Assembly (NCBI GenBank): GCA_026004975.1
Contig: BPKE01000002.1
Span: 434,001-498,000 of the forward strand
Reading direction: 5' to 3'
From: Gammaproteobacteria bacterium
Lineage (GTDB): Bacteria > Pseudomonadota > Gammaproteobacteria > HTCC5015
Length of the DNA stretch: 64,000 bases
Below the pieces are notes generated by a model. The model searched no databases, was not told the DNA's origin, and saw only the letters and a program-made list of their open reading frames with translations. Both the position numbers and the translations under genes were made by a program. Numbering within the stretch: the first letter of the stretch is position 1; every line of letters starts with the position of its first letter. Shown here piece by piece: positions 44,199 through 57,889 of the stretch.

Positions 44199-44738
44199 CG
44201 GTGACTGGGCCGTGCTCGAGCCGGTCGACGCCGACTACCGGCCGACTCTACCGGGCACGCCGTCGCACACGGTCCTGCTGAGTAATCTCGCCAGCCGGGT
44301 ACAGCCGATCCTGCGCTACGACCTCGGGGACAGCATCCTGCAGCGGCCCGATCCCTGTCCCTGCGGCAATCCACTGCCCGCGATCCGCGTGCAGGGCCGC
44401 TCCGCCGATGTGCTCTCATTTACGACAGAACGCGGCGAGCGTGTCTTTATCCCTCCGCTGGCGTTGGAGCTTGACCATATCTCTGGCGTCGAGCTGTCGC
44501 AGATCGTGCAGACTGCACCGATGCGTCTACGCGTGCGCCTGCGTCCCGCGCCCGGCGCCGACCCGGAGCGCATGTGGGGGAGGCTGTGCGTAGTGGGATC
44601 GCGTGCCTGCTCATCGAGCACCGGCTCGATCAGGTCGCGGTCGAGCGCGCCGAGGAGCCGCCTGCGCAATCCAGCGGCGGAAAGTACCGCACCGTCATTC
44701 CGCTACCTCCCGAGGGCGCCCCGACCACGCAGGGTTGA
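44199..44738 (+). pseudogene. Phenylacetate-CoA ligase/F390-synthetase-like C-terminal fragment
   Basis: The frame begins abruptly with NGDWAVLEPVDADYRP and holds the family segment LSNLASRVQPILRYDLGDSI and PCPCGNPLPAIRVQGRSADV. A frameshift near 44590 moves the end (ACLLIEHRLDQVAVERAEEP) to another frame that stops at 44738. The N-terminal two thirds are missing. It is a remnant of an adenylate-forming enzyme gene left at the right edge of the island. Confidence 0.72.
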
Positions 44739-44980
44739 GGCTATGTCTGGTTTGGGTGAGCGATGCCGTCATCCAACAGCTTGAACGGTCAGCACGTAAC
44801 TTATTGATATTTAATGGTGCCACGGACGGGCTTTGCGGACTTCGGCCCTTCATCGGGGAGCGAGGCCGGAGAGAAAAACGGCGCGGAGAGAGCGAAATGG
44901 GGCCCGAGGCGGACGAGACGGTCGGGGAAGGAAGTCCGCAGGAATCCGCAGGAGTCCCCGCGAACACGCGGGAGCGCGCA

Positions 44981-45013
44981 AAGAAAAAGGCCAACCGAGA
45001 ACGGTTGACCTTT
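44981..45013 (-). terminator. Rho-independent terminator of ssrA
   Basis: The minus strand reads AAGGTCAACCG - TTCT - CGGTTGGCCTT followed by a T-rich tail, an 11-bp stem with one G-U pair, directly after the tmRNA 3' end. Confidence 0.88.
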
Positions 45014-45019
45014 ATATAT

Positions 45020-45376
45020 TGGTGGCCAGGGAGGGAATCGAACCCGCGTCCGGAAGCACTCCACCTCCGGTCCTACATGCTTAGTCCACCTATTCTTTGA
45101 CCGCCGGCTACCCGGTGGACGGGGAAAACCGGCGGCGAGCCCGGTTGGAGTTTAACAGGTCGGCGCCGGGCGCACCTTCCTGCGAGCTTGTGTTCGCGAC
45201 GCCTGTGACCGGGCGCACAAGCACGGCCCGGGCAGACGGCACCCTACTGGGTTTTAAGCAGCGAGTGCGTAGTTGTCGTCGTTGGCAACTATTCTTTTGC
45301 AGCGGTTTTACGAGGTCACTGCACCTCGGCATGCACCGGTCGGTTTCGCTGCTCCCGTCGAAGCCAGGTCGCCCCC
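45020..45376 (-). ncRNA. ssrA: tmRNA (ssrA), tag ANDDNYALAA
   Basis: About 357 bases. The 5' part has GGGGGCGACCTGGCTTCGAC, the tmRNA D-loop signature. The tag frame at 45254-45286 reads ANDDNYALAA then TAA, preceded by AATAGTT. The 3' end has CGGACGCGGGTTCGATTCCC and CCA. It rescues stalled ribosomes with SmpB. Oddly, the seven bases before ACCA (CCTGGCC) do not pair with the 5' GGGGGCG, and one T-stem pair is broken, so the 3' end seems to have been replaced. It is the right border of the island. Confidence 0.93.
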
Positions 45377-45387
45377 GGTTCGCGGTG

Positions 45388-45393
45388 ATTGTA
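45388..45393 (-). promoter_or_regulatory. ssrA promoter -10 box
   Basis: The minus strand reads TACAAT, 11 bases before the tmRNA 5' end. The -35 region is not clear. Confidence 0.55.
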
Positions 45394-45529
45394 GCAACGG
45401 CCGCACTCGGCGGCCAGCCGTGGAGTTGGACGGCGCAACCCGGGGAGAGTTCCGGGTCGGCGGCGGCGCGCTTTGCGGCCGATGGGCGAGCCGATATCAT
45501 ACGCGGTCCGCCGCTTGGAGGATGCTTGG

Positions 45530-48500
45530 GTGCTGATTTCGAGGATCGCCGGAGGGCCGGCGCTGTCGGGGTTCCGCCTGGAGGGGTTGCTGGCCAGGGC
45601 GCGCCGCCTGTGCCCGGCGCTGCGCGGGATCGATGCCCGCCACTGGTATCTGGCTTTGTTGCGCGAACCTTTGCTGCCGGAGGCGGCGGCGCGGCTCGAG
45701 GCTTTGTTGAACGACGAGGCGCCGCAGGCGGCGGCGCCGGCGGCGGGCGTGGAGTTGGTGGTGGTGCCGCGGCCGGGGACGATTTCACCGTGGTCGTCGA
45801 AGGCGACGGACATCGTGCACCACTGCGGGCTGACGGCGGTGGAGCGGGTCGAGCGGGCGGTGGTGTACACGCTGGCGCTCGACGGCGCCGCCCCGCAGGG
45901 GGCGGCTTGGCGGGCGCTGACGGCGTTGTTCTACGACCGCATGACACAGGCGGTGCTGGATTCGCTGGAGTCGGCGGCGGTGCTGTTCGAGCACGGCACG
46001 CCGGCGCCGCTGGTGCGCATCCCGGTGCTGGGCGAGGGGCGGGCGGCACTGGAGCGGGCGAATCGGGCGATGGGGCTGGCCTTGTCGGAGGAGGAGATCG
46101 ATTACCTGGTCTCGCATTTCCGGGACGGGCTGGGCCGGGATCCGACCGATGTCGAATTGATGATGTTCGCCCAGGTGAACTCGGAGCATTGCCGTCACAA
46201 GGTGTTCAACGCGCGCTGGACGGTCGACGGGGCGCCGCGGCGACGCAGTTTGTTCGAGCTGATCAAGCGTTCGCACCAGGCGACGCCGCAAGGGACGCTG
46301 GTGGCGTACAAGGACAACGCGGCGGTGCTGGAGGGTCCGGAGGCGAAGGTGTGGCGGATCGACCCGGATTCGCTGGTCTACGGGGCCGAAGAAGAACCGG
46401 CGCATTTGTTGCTGAAGGTGGAGACGCACAACCACCCGACGGCGATTTCGCCCTACCCGGGGGCGGCGACGGGGGCCGGCGGGGAAATCCGCGACGAGGC
46501 GGCGACGGGCCGGGGGGCGCGCAGCAAGGCGGGGGTCTGCGGGTTTTCGGTCTCGAACCTGCGCATCCCCGGCTTCGAGCAGCGCTGGGAGAAGGATTAC
46601 GGACGGCCGGGGCATTTGGCCTCGGCGCTGCAGATCATGCTCGATGGTCCGATCGGGGCGGTGGCGTTCAACAACGAGTTCGGACGCCCCAATATCGCCG
46701 GTTATTTCCGCACCTTCGAGGATCGGGTGAACGGCGTGGGCGGCGAGCGGCTGCGCGGTTATCACAAGCCGATCATGCTGGCGGGCGGGATCGGCTCGAT
46801 CCGCCCGATGCAGGTGAAAAAGAAGCGCACCCTGCCGGTGGGGTCGTACGTGGTGGTGATCGGCGGTCCGGCGATGTTGATCGGGCTTGGCGGCGGCGCG
46901 GCGTCGTCGGTCGGCGCCGGCACCGGCGACGAGCGGCTGGACTACGCCTCGGTGCAGCGCGAGAACCCGGAGATGCAACGCCGGGCGCAGGGGGTGATCG
47001 ATCGCTGTGCGGCCTGGGGGCGGCGCAACCCGATCCTGTCCATCCACGACGTCGGTGCGGGGGGACTGTCGAACGCGATTCCGGAGCTGGTCTGGGGCGG
47101 CAAGCGCGGCGCGCGCCTGGAGCTGCGCGAGGTGCCGGTGGCCGAGCCGGGCCTGTCGCCGATGGAGATCTGGTGCAACGAGTCCCAGGAACGCTATGTG
47201 CTGGTGGTCAAGGAGAAGGCCCTCAGACGCTTTCTGGCCGCCTGCGAACGCGAGCGTTGCCCGGTCGCGGTGCTCGGCCAGGTGACCGAGGAGACCCGTC
47301 TGACGGTGACGGACCGCCTCTTCGACGAGCCGCCGGTGGACATGCCGCTGGAGGTGCTCCTGGCCGAGCCGCCGCGGATGCGCCGTGAGGCCGTGCACGT
47401 CTTGGGCGAGTTGCAGGAGTTCGAGCCGGATTACATCGACATCGGCGAGGCGGCGCGCCGCGTGCTGCGTTTGCCGGCGGTGGCCGGCAAGGGCTTTCTG
47501 GTGACCATCGCCGACCGCAGCGTCGGGGGTCTCGTGTCCCGCGATCAGATGGTCGGTCCCTGGCAGGTGCCGGTCGCGGATTGTGGGGTGACGCTGGCCG
47601 ATTTCGAGGGCTACCGCGGCGAGGCGGTGGCCTTGGGCGAGCGCCCCGTGTTGGCGGTGATCGACCCGCCGGCCTCGGGGCGGATGGCGGTGGGTGAGGC
47701 CTTGACCAACCTGCTGGCCGCCGACGTGCGCCGCCTGGAGGATGTGAAGTTGTCGGCCAACTGGATGGTGGCCGCGGACATTCCCGGCGAGGACGCGGCG
47801 TTGTACGACACGGTGCAGGCCGTGGCCGAGGGGCTGTGCCCGGCGTTGGGCCTGTCGATCCCGGTCGGCAAGGACTCGGTTTCGATGTACACGCGCTGGC
47901 GACAGGCCGGTTGCCAGCGGGAGATGGTCGCGCCGCTCTCGCTGGTGGTGACGGCCGCGGCGCCGGTGGGCGACGTGCGGCGCAGCCTGACGCCGCAGTT
48001 GCGGCTGGACTGCGGCGAGACGCGGTTGCTGCTGATCGACCTCGGCGGGGGCAAGAACCGCATGGGCGGGTCGGCGCTGGCGCAGGTCTTCCGCCAAATG
48101 GGCCACGAGACCCCGGACCTGGACGACGTGCCCTTGTTCAAGCGCTTCGTGCGCTGGCTGACCGCGGTGCGCGATGCGGGCCTGTTGCTTGCCTACCACG
48201 ACCGTTCCGACGGCGGTTTGTTCGTCACCCTGTGTGAGATGGCCTTCGCCGGCCGTTGCGGGGTCACGGTGGACCTGGACACCCTGGGGGCGGACGAGGT
48301 GGTGGCGGCCTTGTTCAACGAGGAGCTGGGCGCGGTCGTGCAGTACCGCCTGGCGGACGAGCCGGCGATCGAGGCGTCGATCAAGCGTCACGGCCTGGAG
48401 TCGGTCTGCCACGTCATCGGCCGACCGAACACGACCGACCAGGTGTTGCTGCGGGCCGACGGCGAAACGCTGTACGTCGAGGAGCGGGCGAAACTGCAGC

Positions 48501-49423
48501 GCCTGTGGGCGGAAACGTCCTATCGCATGCAGGCCTTGCGGGACAACCCCGCCTGCGCCGAATCCGAGTGGAACACGCACGTGGAGGCGGAAAACACCGG
48601 CCTGTACGCGCGTTTGAGTTTCGACCCGGCCGAGAATCCGGCGGCGCCCTACGTGAAGAAGGGTGTCCGGCCGAAGGTGGCGATCCTGCGCGAGCAGGGC
48701 GTGAACGGTCATTACGAGATGGCGGCGGCCTTCGACCGCGCCGGCTTCGAGGCCGTCGACGTGCACATGAGCGATTTGCTCGCCGGTCGGGTCGGGCTCG
48801 AGGATTTCAAGGGGCTGGCGGCCTGCGGCGGATTTTCCTACGGCGACGTGCTCGGCGCCGGCGGCGGCTGGGCGAAGACGATCCTGTACAACGCCGCGTT
48901 GCGTGATGCTTTCGCGGCGTTTTTCGCCCGCCAGGACACCTTCACGCTCGGGGTGTGCAACGGCTGCCAGATGCTGTCCCGCCTGCGCGAGCTGATCCCG
49001 GGCAGCGAAGGCTGGCCGCGTTTCGAGCGCAACCTGTCCGAGCAGTACGAGGCCCGCCTGGTCGAGGTGGAGGTCCTGCCCAGCCCGTCGATCCTGTTCG
49101 CCGGCATGGCCGGCAGCCACCTGCCGGTGGTGGTCTCACACGGCGAGGGCAGGGCGGTGTTCGAGGCCGGGCCGCCGGACGGGCGGGTGGTGTTACGCTA
49201 CGTCGATCCCCAGGGCCGGCCCACCGAGCGTTACCCGTACAACCCCAACGGTTCGGCCGGCGGCGTGACCGGGCTGTGCAGCGCCGACGGCCGGGTGACG
49301 ATCATGATGCCGCACCCGGAGCGCGTGTTCCGCAGCGTGCAACTGAGCTGGCGACCCGAGGAGTGGGGCGAGGACAGCCCCTGGCTGCGCCTGTTCCTCA
49401 ACGCCCGCGCCTGGCTCGCCTGA
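45530..49423 (+). CDS. purL: Phosphoribosylformylglycinamidine synthase (large, fused form)
   Basis: A 1297-residue single-chain FGAM synthase of purine synthesis. It converts FGAR, glutamine and ATP to FGAM. The GTG at 45530 has GGAGG eight bases upstream and gives the family start ([20 protein letters not shown]); an in-frame ATG at 45473 lies before the ribosome site and is rejected. The ATP-binding core ([19 protein letters not shown]) and the C-terminal glutaminase domain with Cys1143 (GVCNGCQML) and His1262 (PHPERVFRS) are intact. Confidence 0.95.
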   Translation: MLISRIAGGPALSGFRLEGLLARARRLCPALRGIDARHWYLALLREPLLPEAAARLEALLNDEAPQAAAPAAGVELVVVPRPGTISPWSSKATDIVHHCGLTAVERVERAVVYTLALDGAAPQGAAWRALTALFYDRMTQAVLDSLESAAVLFEHGTPAPLVRIPVLGEGRAALERANRAMGLALSEEEIDYLVSHFRDGLGRDPTDVELMMFAQVNSEHCRHKVFNARWTVDGAPRRRSLFELIKRSHQATPQGTLVAYKDNAAVLEGPEAKVWRIDPDSLVYGAEEEPAHLLLKVETHNHPTAISPYPGAATGAGGEIRDEAATGRGARSKAGVCGFSVSNLRIPGFEQRWEKDYGRPGHLASALQIMLDGPIGAVAFNNEFGRPNIAGYFRTFEDRVNGVGGERLRGYHKPIMLAGGIGSIRPMQVKKKRTLPVGSYVVVIGGPAMLIGLGGGAASSVGAGTGDERLDYASVQRENPEMQRRAQGVIDRCAAWGRRNPILSIHDVGAGGLSNAIPELVWGGKRGARLELREVPVAEPGLSPMEIWCNESQERYVLVVKEKALRRFLAACERERCPVAVLGQVTEETRLTVTDRLFDEPPVDMPLEVLLAEPPRMRREAVHVLGELQEFEPDYIDIGEAARRVLRLPAVAGKGFLVTIADRSVGGLVSRDQMVGPWQVPVADCGVTLADFEGYRGEAVALGERPVLAVIDPPASGRMAVGEALTNLLAADVRRLEDVKLSANWMVAADIPGEDAALYDTVQAVAEGLCPALGLSIPVGKDSVSMYTRWRQAGCQREMVAPLSLVVTAAAPVGDVRRSLTPQLRLDCGETRLLLIDLGGGKNRMGGSALAQVFRQMGHETPDLDDVPLFKRFVRWLTAVRDAGLLLAYHDRSDGGLFVTLCEMAFAGRCGVTVDLDTLGADEVVAALFNEELGAVVQYRLADEPAIEASIKRHGLESVCHVIGRPNTTDQVLLRADGETLYVEERAKLQRLWAETSYRMQALRDNPACAESEWNTHVEAENTGLYARLSFDPAENPAAPYVKKGVRPKVAILREQGVNGHYEMAAAFDRAGFEAVDVHMSDLLAGRVGLEDFKGLAACGGFSYGDVLGAGGGWAKTILYNAALRDAFAAFFARQDTFTLGVCNGCQMLSRLRELIPGSEGWPRFERNLSEQYEARLVEVEVLPSPSILFAGMAGSHLPVVVSHGEGRAVFEAGPPDGRVVLRYVDPQGRPTERYPYNPNGSAGGVTGLCSADGRVTIMMPHPERVFRSVQLSWRPEEWGEDSPWLRLFLNARAWLA

Positions 49424-49481
49424 GGGTGACGCCGGCCGGGCGCGGCATTACCATGGGACCGCCGGTCCCGGAGCACCGAAG

Positions 49482-50447
49482 ATGAATCCCAATTACCTGG
49501 AATTCGAACAGCCGATCGCCGAACTCGAAGCCAAGATCCAGGAATTGCGCCATCTCGACGACGGCCGCGGCCTGGACATCCAGGGGGAGATCGCCCATCT
49601 GGAAAAGAAATGCCGGGCGTTGACCGAGCAGATCTTCGCGCGCCTGACCGATCACCAGGTGTCGCTGGTCGCCCGCCATCCGCTGCGGCCGTACACGCTG
49701 GACTATATCCCGCGCATCTTCTCGGAGTTCCATGAGCTGCACGGCGACCGCCTCTTCGGCGACGATCCGGCGATCGTCGGCGGGCTCGCCCGCCTGGAGG
49801 GGCGGCCGGTGATGGTCATCGGGCATCAGAAGGGCCGCGATACCAAGGAAAAGCTGCACCGCAACTTCGGCATGCCCAAGCCGGAAGGCTATCGCAAGGC
49901 CTTGCGGCTGATGCAGCTCGCCGAGCGTTTCGGCCTGCCGGTGCTGACGTTCATCGACACGCCCGGCGCCTACCCGGGCATCGACGCCGAGGAGCGCGGC
50001 CAGAGCGAGGCGATCGCGCGCAACCTGTTCGTGATGGCGCGGCTGCGCACCCCCATCGTGTGCACGGTGATCGGCGAAGGCGGGTCGGGCGGCGCGCTGG
50101 CGATCGGTGTCGGCGATTGCCTGTTGATGCTGCAATATTCGGTCTACTCCGTGATCTCGCCGGAAGGCTGTGCCTCCATTCTCTGGAAGAGCGCCGAAAA
50201 GGCGCCGGAGGCGGCCGCGGCGATGGGCATCACCGCCCAGCGCCTCGCCCAGCTGGGCCTGGTCGACGAGGTCTTGCCCGAGCCGCTCGGCGGCGCCCAT
50301 CGCGACCCGGACGCGACGGCCGCCACCTTGAAGAAGGCCCTGCTGGCGCGCCTCGAACAGCTCAACGCCGTGCAGCCCGACCGCCTGGTCGAACAGCGCA
50401 TGGCGCGCATCCTGCGCTACGGTGTGTTCAAGAGCGCCGACGTCTGA
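49482..50447 (+). CDS. accA: Acetyl-CoA carboxylase carboxyltransferase subunit alpha
   Basis: A 321-residue AccA, the alpha subunit of the carboxyltransferase for malonyl-CoA synthesis. Family sequences include [45 protein letters not shown] and [14 protein letters not shown]. Length is normal. It is followed by tilS, as in many gammaproteobacteria. Confidence 0.96.
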   Translation: MNPNYLEFEQPIAELEAKIQELRHLDDGRGLDIQGEIAHLEKKCRALTEQIFARLTDHQVSLVARHPLRPYTLDYIPRIFSEFHELHGDRLFGDDPAIVGGLARLEGRPVMVIGHQKGRDTKEKLHRNFGMPKPEGYRKALRLMQLAERFGLPVLTFIDTPGAYPGIDAEERGQSEAIARNLFVMARLRTPIVCTVIGEGGSGGALAIGVGDCLLMLQYSVYSVISPEGCASILWKSAEKAPEAAAAMGITAQRLAQLGLVDEVLPEPLGGAHRDPDATAATLKKALLARLEQLNAVQPDRLVEQRMARILRYGVFKSADV

Positions 50448-50477
50448 ACGCACGGCCCTGCCCGGCCGGAGGGGGCG

Positions 50478-51767
50478 ATGAATCCGGCCGCGGCACTGGA
50501 CGCCTTGCTCGAGCGGGCGGGCGGGCAGCAGGGGATTCTCCTGGCCTACAGCGGCGGCCTGGATTCCAGCGTGTTGCTGCACGTGGCCGTCGAGCGCCTG
50601 GGGGCGGGCGCGGTCGAGGCCATCCACGTCGACCACGGCCTCCAGCCGGCCGCCGCCGATTGGGTGGCGCATTGCCGGGCGACCTGCGCCCGCCTCGGTG
50701 TCGCTTTGCACGTCGAGCGCGTGGACGCCCGCCCCGGGCCGCGCGAGAGTCCCGAGGCGGCGGCGCGCCGCGCCCGCCGCGCCGCGTTCCTGCGGCTGCT
50801 GCCACCCGGCGCTCTGCTGCTCACCGCCCAGCACCGCGACGACCAGGTCGAAACGCTGTTGTTGCAGTTGCTGCGCGGCGCCGGACCCGCCGGCCTGGCG
50901 GGCATGCCGGCGCTGGCGCCGTTCGGCGCCGGCCGCATCGGCCGACCGTTTCTCGGGCTGGGCCGCGAGGTGCTGCGCGCCTGGGCGCAGCGGCACGGCC
51001 TGCGTTGGGTCGAGGATCCGAGCAACGTCGATCCGGCGTTCGGCCGCGGTCGCCTGCGACGGCAACTGTTGCCGGTGCTGCGCCGCCACTGGCCGGCGGC
51101 GGACAAGACGCTCGCGCGCGCCGCCGAACTGCAGGCCGAAGCGGCGGCCTTGCTCGCCGAGCGGGCCGACGAGGATCTGCAGGCCGTCGGCGCCGAAGCG
51201 CGCCGCCTGCCGCTCGGTCCCTTGCGGACCCTCTCGGCCGCGCGGCGGCGCAACGCCCTGCGCCGCTGGTTGCAGCACGCCGGCCTGCGGCCGCCGCCGG
51301 CCGCGGTGTTGCGGCAGATCGAGGGCATGATCGCGGCGCGCGGCGATGCCGCACCGGCGGTGTGTTGGCGGGGAACGGCCCTGCGCCGCCACCGGGATGC
51401 CTTGTATCTGGTCGAGGACGAGCCGCGGCCGCCGGCCGCGGCCGCCCCCTTCGATCCGGCGCGCCCACTGAGCTTGCCGGGCGCGCTGGTGACGGTGGAC
51501 GCGGCCGCGCTGGCGCGCGCCGGCCTGGACCCGGCCCGGCTGCCCCCGGACTTGACCCTGCGCCTGCGCCGCGGCGGCGAGCGCCTCGAGACCGCCGCCG
51601 GGCATCGGTCGCTGAAAAAACTGCTGCAGGAACGCGGAGTGCCGCCGTGGCTGCGCGGCCGCCTGCCCTTGCTGTTCGCCGGCGAGGAATTGATCGCCGT
51701 GTTCGGCCTCGACCCGCCCCTGGTGGCGGCGCGCTGGCGGCGCGGGCCGACGGAACCGGGTGCCTAG
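50478..51767 (+). CDS. tilS: tRNA(Ile)-lysidine synthase
   Basis: A 429-residue TilS, which converts C34 of tRNA-Ile(CAU) to lysidine. The P-loop SGGLDSSVLLH, HVDHGLQ, HRDDQVETLLLQLLRG and the C-terminal RGGERLETAAGHRSLKKLLQ domain are seen. It starts 30 bases after accA. Confidence 0.94.
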   Translation: MNPAAALDALLERAGGQQGILLAYSGGLDSSVLLHVAVERLGAGAVEAIHVDHGLQPAAADWVAHCRATCARLGVALHVERVDARPGPRESPEAAARRARRAAFLRLLPPGALLLTAQHRDDQVETLLLQLLRGAGPAGLAGMPALAPFGAGRIGRPFLGLGREVLRAWAQRHGLRWVEDPSNVDPAFGRGRLRRQLLPVLRRHWPAADKTLARAAELQAEAAALLAERADEDLQAVGAEARRLPLGPLRTLSAARRRNALRRWLQHAGLRPPPAAVLRQIEGMIAARGDAAPAVCWRGTALRRHRDALYLVEDEPRPPAAAAPFDPARPLSLPGALVTVDAAALARAGLDPARLPPDLTLRLRRGGERLETAAGHRSLKKLLQERGVPPWLRGRLPLLFAGEELIAVFGLDPPLVAARWRRGPTEPGA

Positions 51768-51792
51768 GCGGGTGAGCGCGCCCCGGGGCGGG

Positions 51793-52209
51793 TCAGGGCT
51801 CGCTGTCGCGATGGCGGGCGCGGAAAGCGCGCAGCTCGCGGTTGAAGGTGTCGGCGACCAGCTGGTCGGTTTCCAGCGCCTCGACGATCATCTCGTTGAG
51901 CACCTCGACCACCTTGGGATCGCCGGCCCGTTCGACGTCGCGCAGCGTGTCTTCCAGGCAAGCGCGGTAGCGCTCGCTCGCCGCCAGGAATTCGGTCACG
52001 CGCGCATGGGCCTCGCGCATGGCCTTCTCGTCGACGCGCCGGCCGTTGGGGATGGCCGGCGTCTCGGGGGCGACGCAGGTGGATTTTTCCGCCGTGCCGG
52101 CGGAGGCGGCCGGTGCGTCCGGCGCCTGTTCGGTCTGGGCGGACGCCGGCCCCGACAGGGCGAGCAGACCGCCGAGAACCAGGACTGGGATCGGGTTTGG
52201 CATGCGCAT
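51793..52209 (-). CDS. Small exported protein of unknown function
   Basis: A protein of about 138 residues with a signal peptide (MPNPIPVLVLGGLLALSGPASAQ), two cysteines (TCVAPE, YRACLE) and a long helical C-terminal half rich in Glu and Ala. No family recognised. The start is uncertain (52209 or 52203) because no clear ribosome site is visible. It is convergent with tilS and divergent from pyrG. Confidence 0.6.
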   Translation of the reverse strand: MRMPNPIPVLVLGGLLALSGPASAQTEQAPDAPAASAGTAEKSTCVAPETPAIPNGRRVDEKAMREAHARVTEFLAASERYRACLEDTLRDVERAGDPKVVEVLNEMIVEALETDQLVADTFNRELRAFRARHRDSEP

Positions 52210-52211
52210 AG

Positions 52212-55330
<3,119 letters not shown>

Positions 55331-55347
55331 GCGGCCGCGCCGCCGGC

Positions 55348-55638
55348 GTGCGTTGGTTGATCGCCCTGCTGCTGGTGCTGCTGCTGGCCTTGCAGTACAC
55401 CCTGTGGTTCGGCAAGGGCGGTTACGCCGACGTGCGCCGGCTGCGCGCCGAGATCGAGCTGCAGCGCGCCGAGAACGCGCGCCTGGCGGCGCGCAACCGC
55501 GCCTTGCAGGCCGAGATCGACGACCTCAAGCAAGGTCTGGACGCGGTCGAAGGGCAGGCGCGCGAAGACCTCGGCATGCTGCGCGAGGGCGAAACCTTTT
55601 TCCGTGTCGTGCCCGCGCCGGCGCCCAAAGATGACTGA
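55348..55638 (+). CDS. ftsB: Cell division protein FtsB
   Basis: A 96-residue divisome protein with a short cytoplasmic N-terminus, one transmembrane helix ([19 protein letters not shown]) and a periplasmic coiled coil ([29 protein letters not shown]). GTG start at 55348. It overlaps ispD by eight bases, the usual gammaproteobacterial order. Confidence 0.92.
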   Translation: MRWLIALLLVLLLALQYTLWFGKGGYADVRRLRAEIELQRAENARLAARNRALQAEIDDLKQGLDAVEGQAREDLGMLREGETFFRVVPAPAPKDD

Positions 55639-56333
55639 ACGCGCCCGCCATTGGCTGGTGGTGCCGGCCGCCGGCCGCGGCCGGCGGCTCGGCGCCGAGC
55701 GCCCCAAGCAGCACCTGCCGCTGGCCGGCGACACGGTGCTCCACCATTGCCTGAGGCGTCTGTGCGCCGCGCTGCGCCCGCGGGGCGTGGTGGTGGTGCT
55801 CGCCGAGGACGACCCCTGGGCGCCGCCCCCGGACCTGGCGGCGGTGGAACGGGTCGCCGGCGGGGCCGAACGCGTCCATTCGGTGTACAACGCCGTGTGC
55901 GCGCTCGCCGGCCGTGCCGCCGACGAGGATTGGGTGTGGGTGCACGACGCGGCGCGCCCGGCGCTGCCGGCCGCGGCCGTGCAACGGCTGCTGGCCGCGC
56001 TCGAGGACGAACCGGTCGGTGCCTTGCTGGCGGTGCCCGTGCACGATACGCTCAAGCGCGCCGACGATGGCGGCCGGGTCGCGGCCACTGAGGACCGCCG
56101 CGGCCTGTGGCGGGCCCAGACCCCGCAGGTGTTCCGCCGGCGGCTCCTGCACGAGGCGCTGGCCGCGGCGCTGGCGGCCGGCGAGCTGGTCACGGACGAG
56201 GCCGCCGCCGTCGAGCGGCTCGGCCTGCGGCCGCGGCTGGTGCCGGGGGATCCGGCCAACCTGAAGATCACCACCGCCGAGGACTCTGGCCTTGGCCGAG
56301 TGGTACCTGACCCGGAGCGGGGCATGCGCCTGA
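55631..56333 (+). CDS. ispD: 2-C-methyl-D-erythritol 4-phosphate cytidylyltransferase, frameshift at the 3' end
   Basis: IspD of the non-mevalonate isoprenoid pathway. The N-terminus [20 protein letters not shown] is the CTP-binding loop; WVHDAARP and WRAQTPQVF follow. One extra T near 56287 shifts the frame; correcting it gives the normal end [14 protein letters not shown] and a stop at 56331-56333 that overlaps the ispF start. As read, the frame would wrongly fuse IspD with IspF. Confidence 0.92.
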
Positions 56334-56811
56334 GGATCGGACAGGGGTTCGACGTGCACGCCTTCACCGCCGGCGACGGCGTCGTCCTGGGCGGCGTGCG
56401 CATCCCCTTCGAGCGCGGCATCGCCGCCCACTCCGACGGCGACGTGGTGCTGCACGCCCTGTGCGACGCCTTGCTCGGGGCCGCCGCCCTCGGCGACATC
56501 GGCCGCCACTTCCCCGACGACGATCCGCGCTGGGCCGGCGCCGACAGCCGCCGCTTTCCTGCGCGCGGTGCGCGAGCGGCTGGCGGCCGCCGGCTGGCGG
56601 CCGCTGAACGTGGACGTGACCGTCATCGCCCAGGCGCCGCGGTTGGCGCCGCACGTCGAGGCGATGCGCGCCAACATCGCCGCGGACCTCGAGATCGAGC
56701 CCGGCGGCCGTCGGCGTCAAGGCCACCACCAGCGAGCGCCTGGGCGCCCTGGGGCGGGGTGAGGGCATCGCCGCCCTGGCCGTCGCGCTGCTCGGCGCGG
56801 GGGAGGGCTGA
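56324..56811 (+). CDS. ispF: 2-C-methyl-D-erythritol 2,4-cyclodiphosphate synthase, two frameshifts
   Basis: IspF, the next steps after IspD. The start [14 protein letters not shown] holds the metal ligands Asp and His; [25 protein letters not shown] follows. An extra T near 56556 and an extra G near 56705 split the rest over three frames; joined they read [32 protein letters not shown] and [19 protein letters not shown]. All family parts exist. Confidence 0.9.
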
Positions 56812-56812
56812 C

Positions 56813-57855
56813 ATGCCCCTCGGCCCCCTGATGATCGACCTGGCCGGGCCGGCGCTGTCGGCGACCGAGCGCGAGTGGCTGCGCCACCCGGCCGTCGGCG
56901 GCGTCATCCTGTTCGGCCGCAACTACGAATCCCCGGAACAGCTGACCGCGCTGTGCGCCGAGATCCACGCCCTGCGCAGCCCCAGGCTGCTGATCGCCGT
57001 CGACCAGGAGGGCGGCCGCGTGCAGCGGTTCCGCGACGGTTTCACGCCGCTGCCGCCGGCGGCGGCGTTCGGCGCGCTCTGTGAGCGCGCGCGCCGCGCG
57101 AGGCCCTGGCGGCCGCCGAGGCGGTCGGCTGGTTGATGGCCGCCGAGCTGCTCGCCTGCGGCGTGGACCTCAGCTTCGCCCCGGTGCTCGACCTCGGCCG
57201 CCGCCGCGCCGACGGCGGTCCGCTGTGCCCCGTCATCGGCGACCGCGCCTTCCACGAGGATCCGGAGGTGGTCACCCGCCTCGCCGGCGCCTACGTGCGC
57301 GGCATGCGCAGCGCCGGCATGGCCGCCACCGGCAAGCACTTCCCCGGCCACGGCTCGGTGGAAGGGGACAGTCACCGGGTACGGCCCGTCGATCCACGCC
57401 CGCCGCAACGCATCTGGGCCGAGGACATCGTCCCCTTCGCGCGCCTGATCCGCAGCGGGCTGCCGGCGGTGATGCCGGCCCACGTCGTCTACGAAAAGGT
57501 CGACGACGCGCCGGCCGGTTTCTCCCGGCGCTGGCTGCAGGCGGCCCTGCGCGGCCGGCTCGGCTTCCAGGGGGCGGTGTTCAGCGACGACCTGGCGATG
57601 GCCGCCGCCGAATGGGCCGGCGATCCGCCGGCGCGGGCGCGGCGCGCCCTGGAAGCCGGTTGCGACATGGTGCTGCTGTGCAACCGGCCCGAGGACGTGC
57701 CGGACGTGCTCGAGGCGCTGCGCGACCACCACGACCCGGTGTCACAGGCGCGGCTGGTGCGCATGCACGGCCGGCCGCAGCTCGACCGCGGCGCGCTCGA
57801 ACGCGACGCCCGTCTCGCGGCCGCGCGGCAATGGGCCGAGCGCCTGAGCGCGTGA
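56813..57855 (+). CDS. nagZ: Beta-N-acetylhexosaminidase NagZ, one frameshift
   Basis: Cytoplasmic peptidoglycan-recycling hexosaminidase (GH3). The N-terminal part [20 protein letters not shown] and [20 protein letters not shown] is in one frame. A one-base shift in the GC repeat near 57095 moves the rest ([47 protein letters not shown] with the catalytic Asp) to another. The GDSH His loop is intact. Confidence 0.9.
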
Positions 57856-57889
57856 GGACCGATCCGATCGAACCCTTGCGGAGAACGTG

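Noticed and set aside
45785-49120. A 1111-codon minus-strand open frame inside purL
   Set aside because: Composition (Arg, His, Gln, Leu) is that of a shadow of a GC-rich coding strand; purL itself is fully supported.
55604-57136. An apparent IspD-IspF-NagZ fusion protein
   Set aside because: The fused frame arises from frameshift errors; each gene has its own start and overlapping stop when the indels are corrected.
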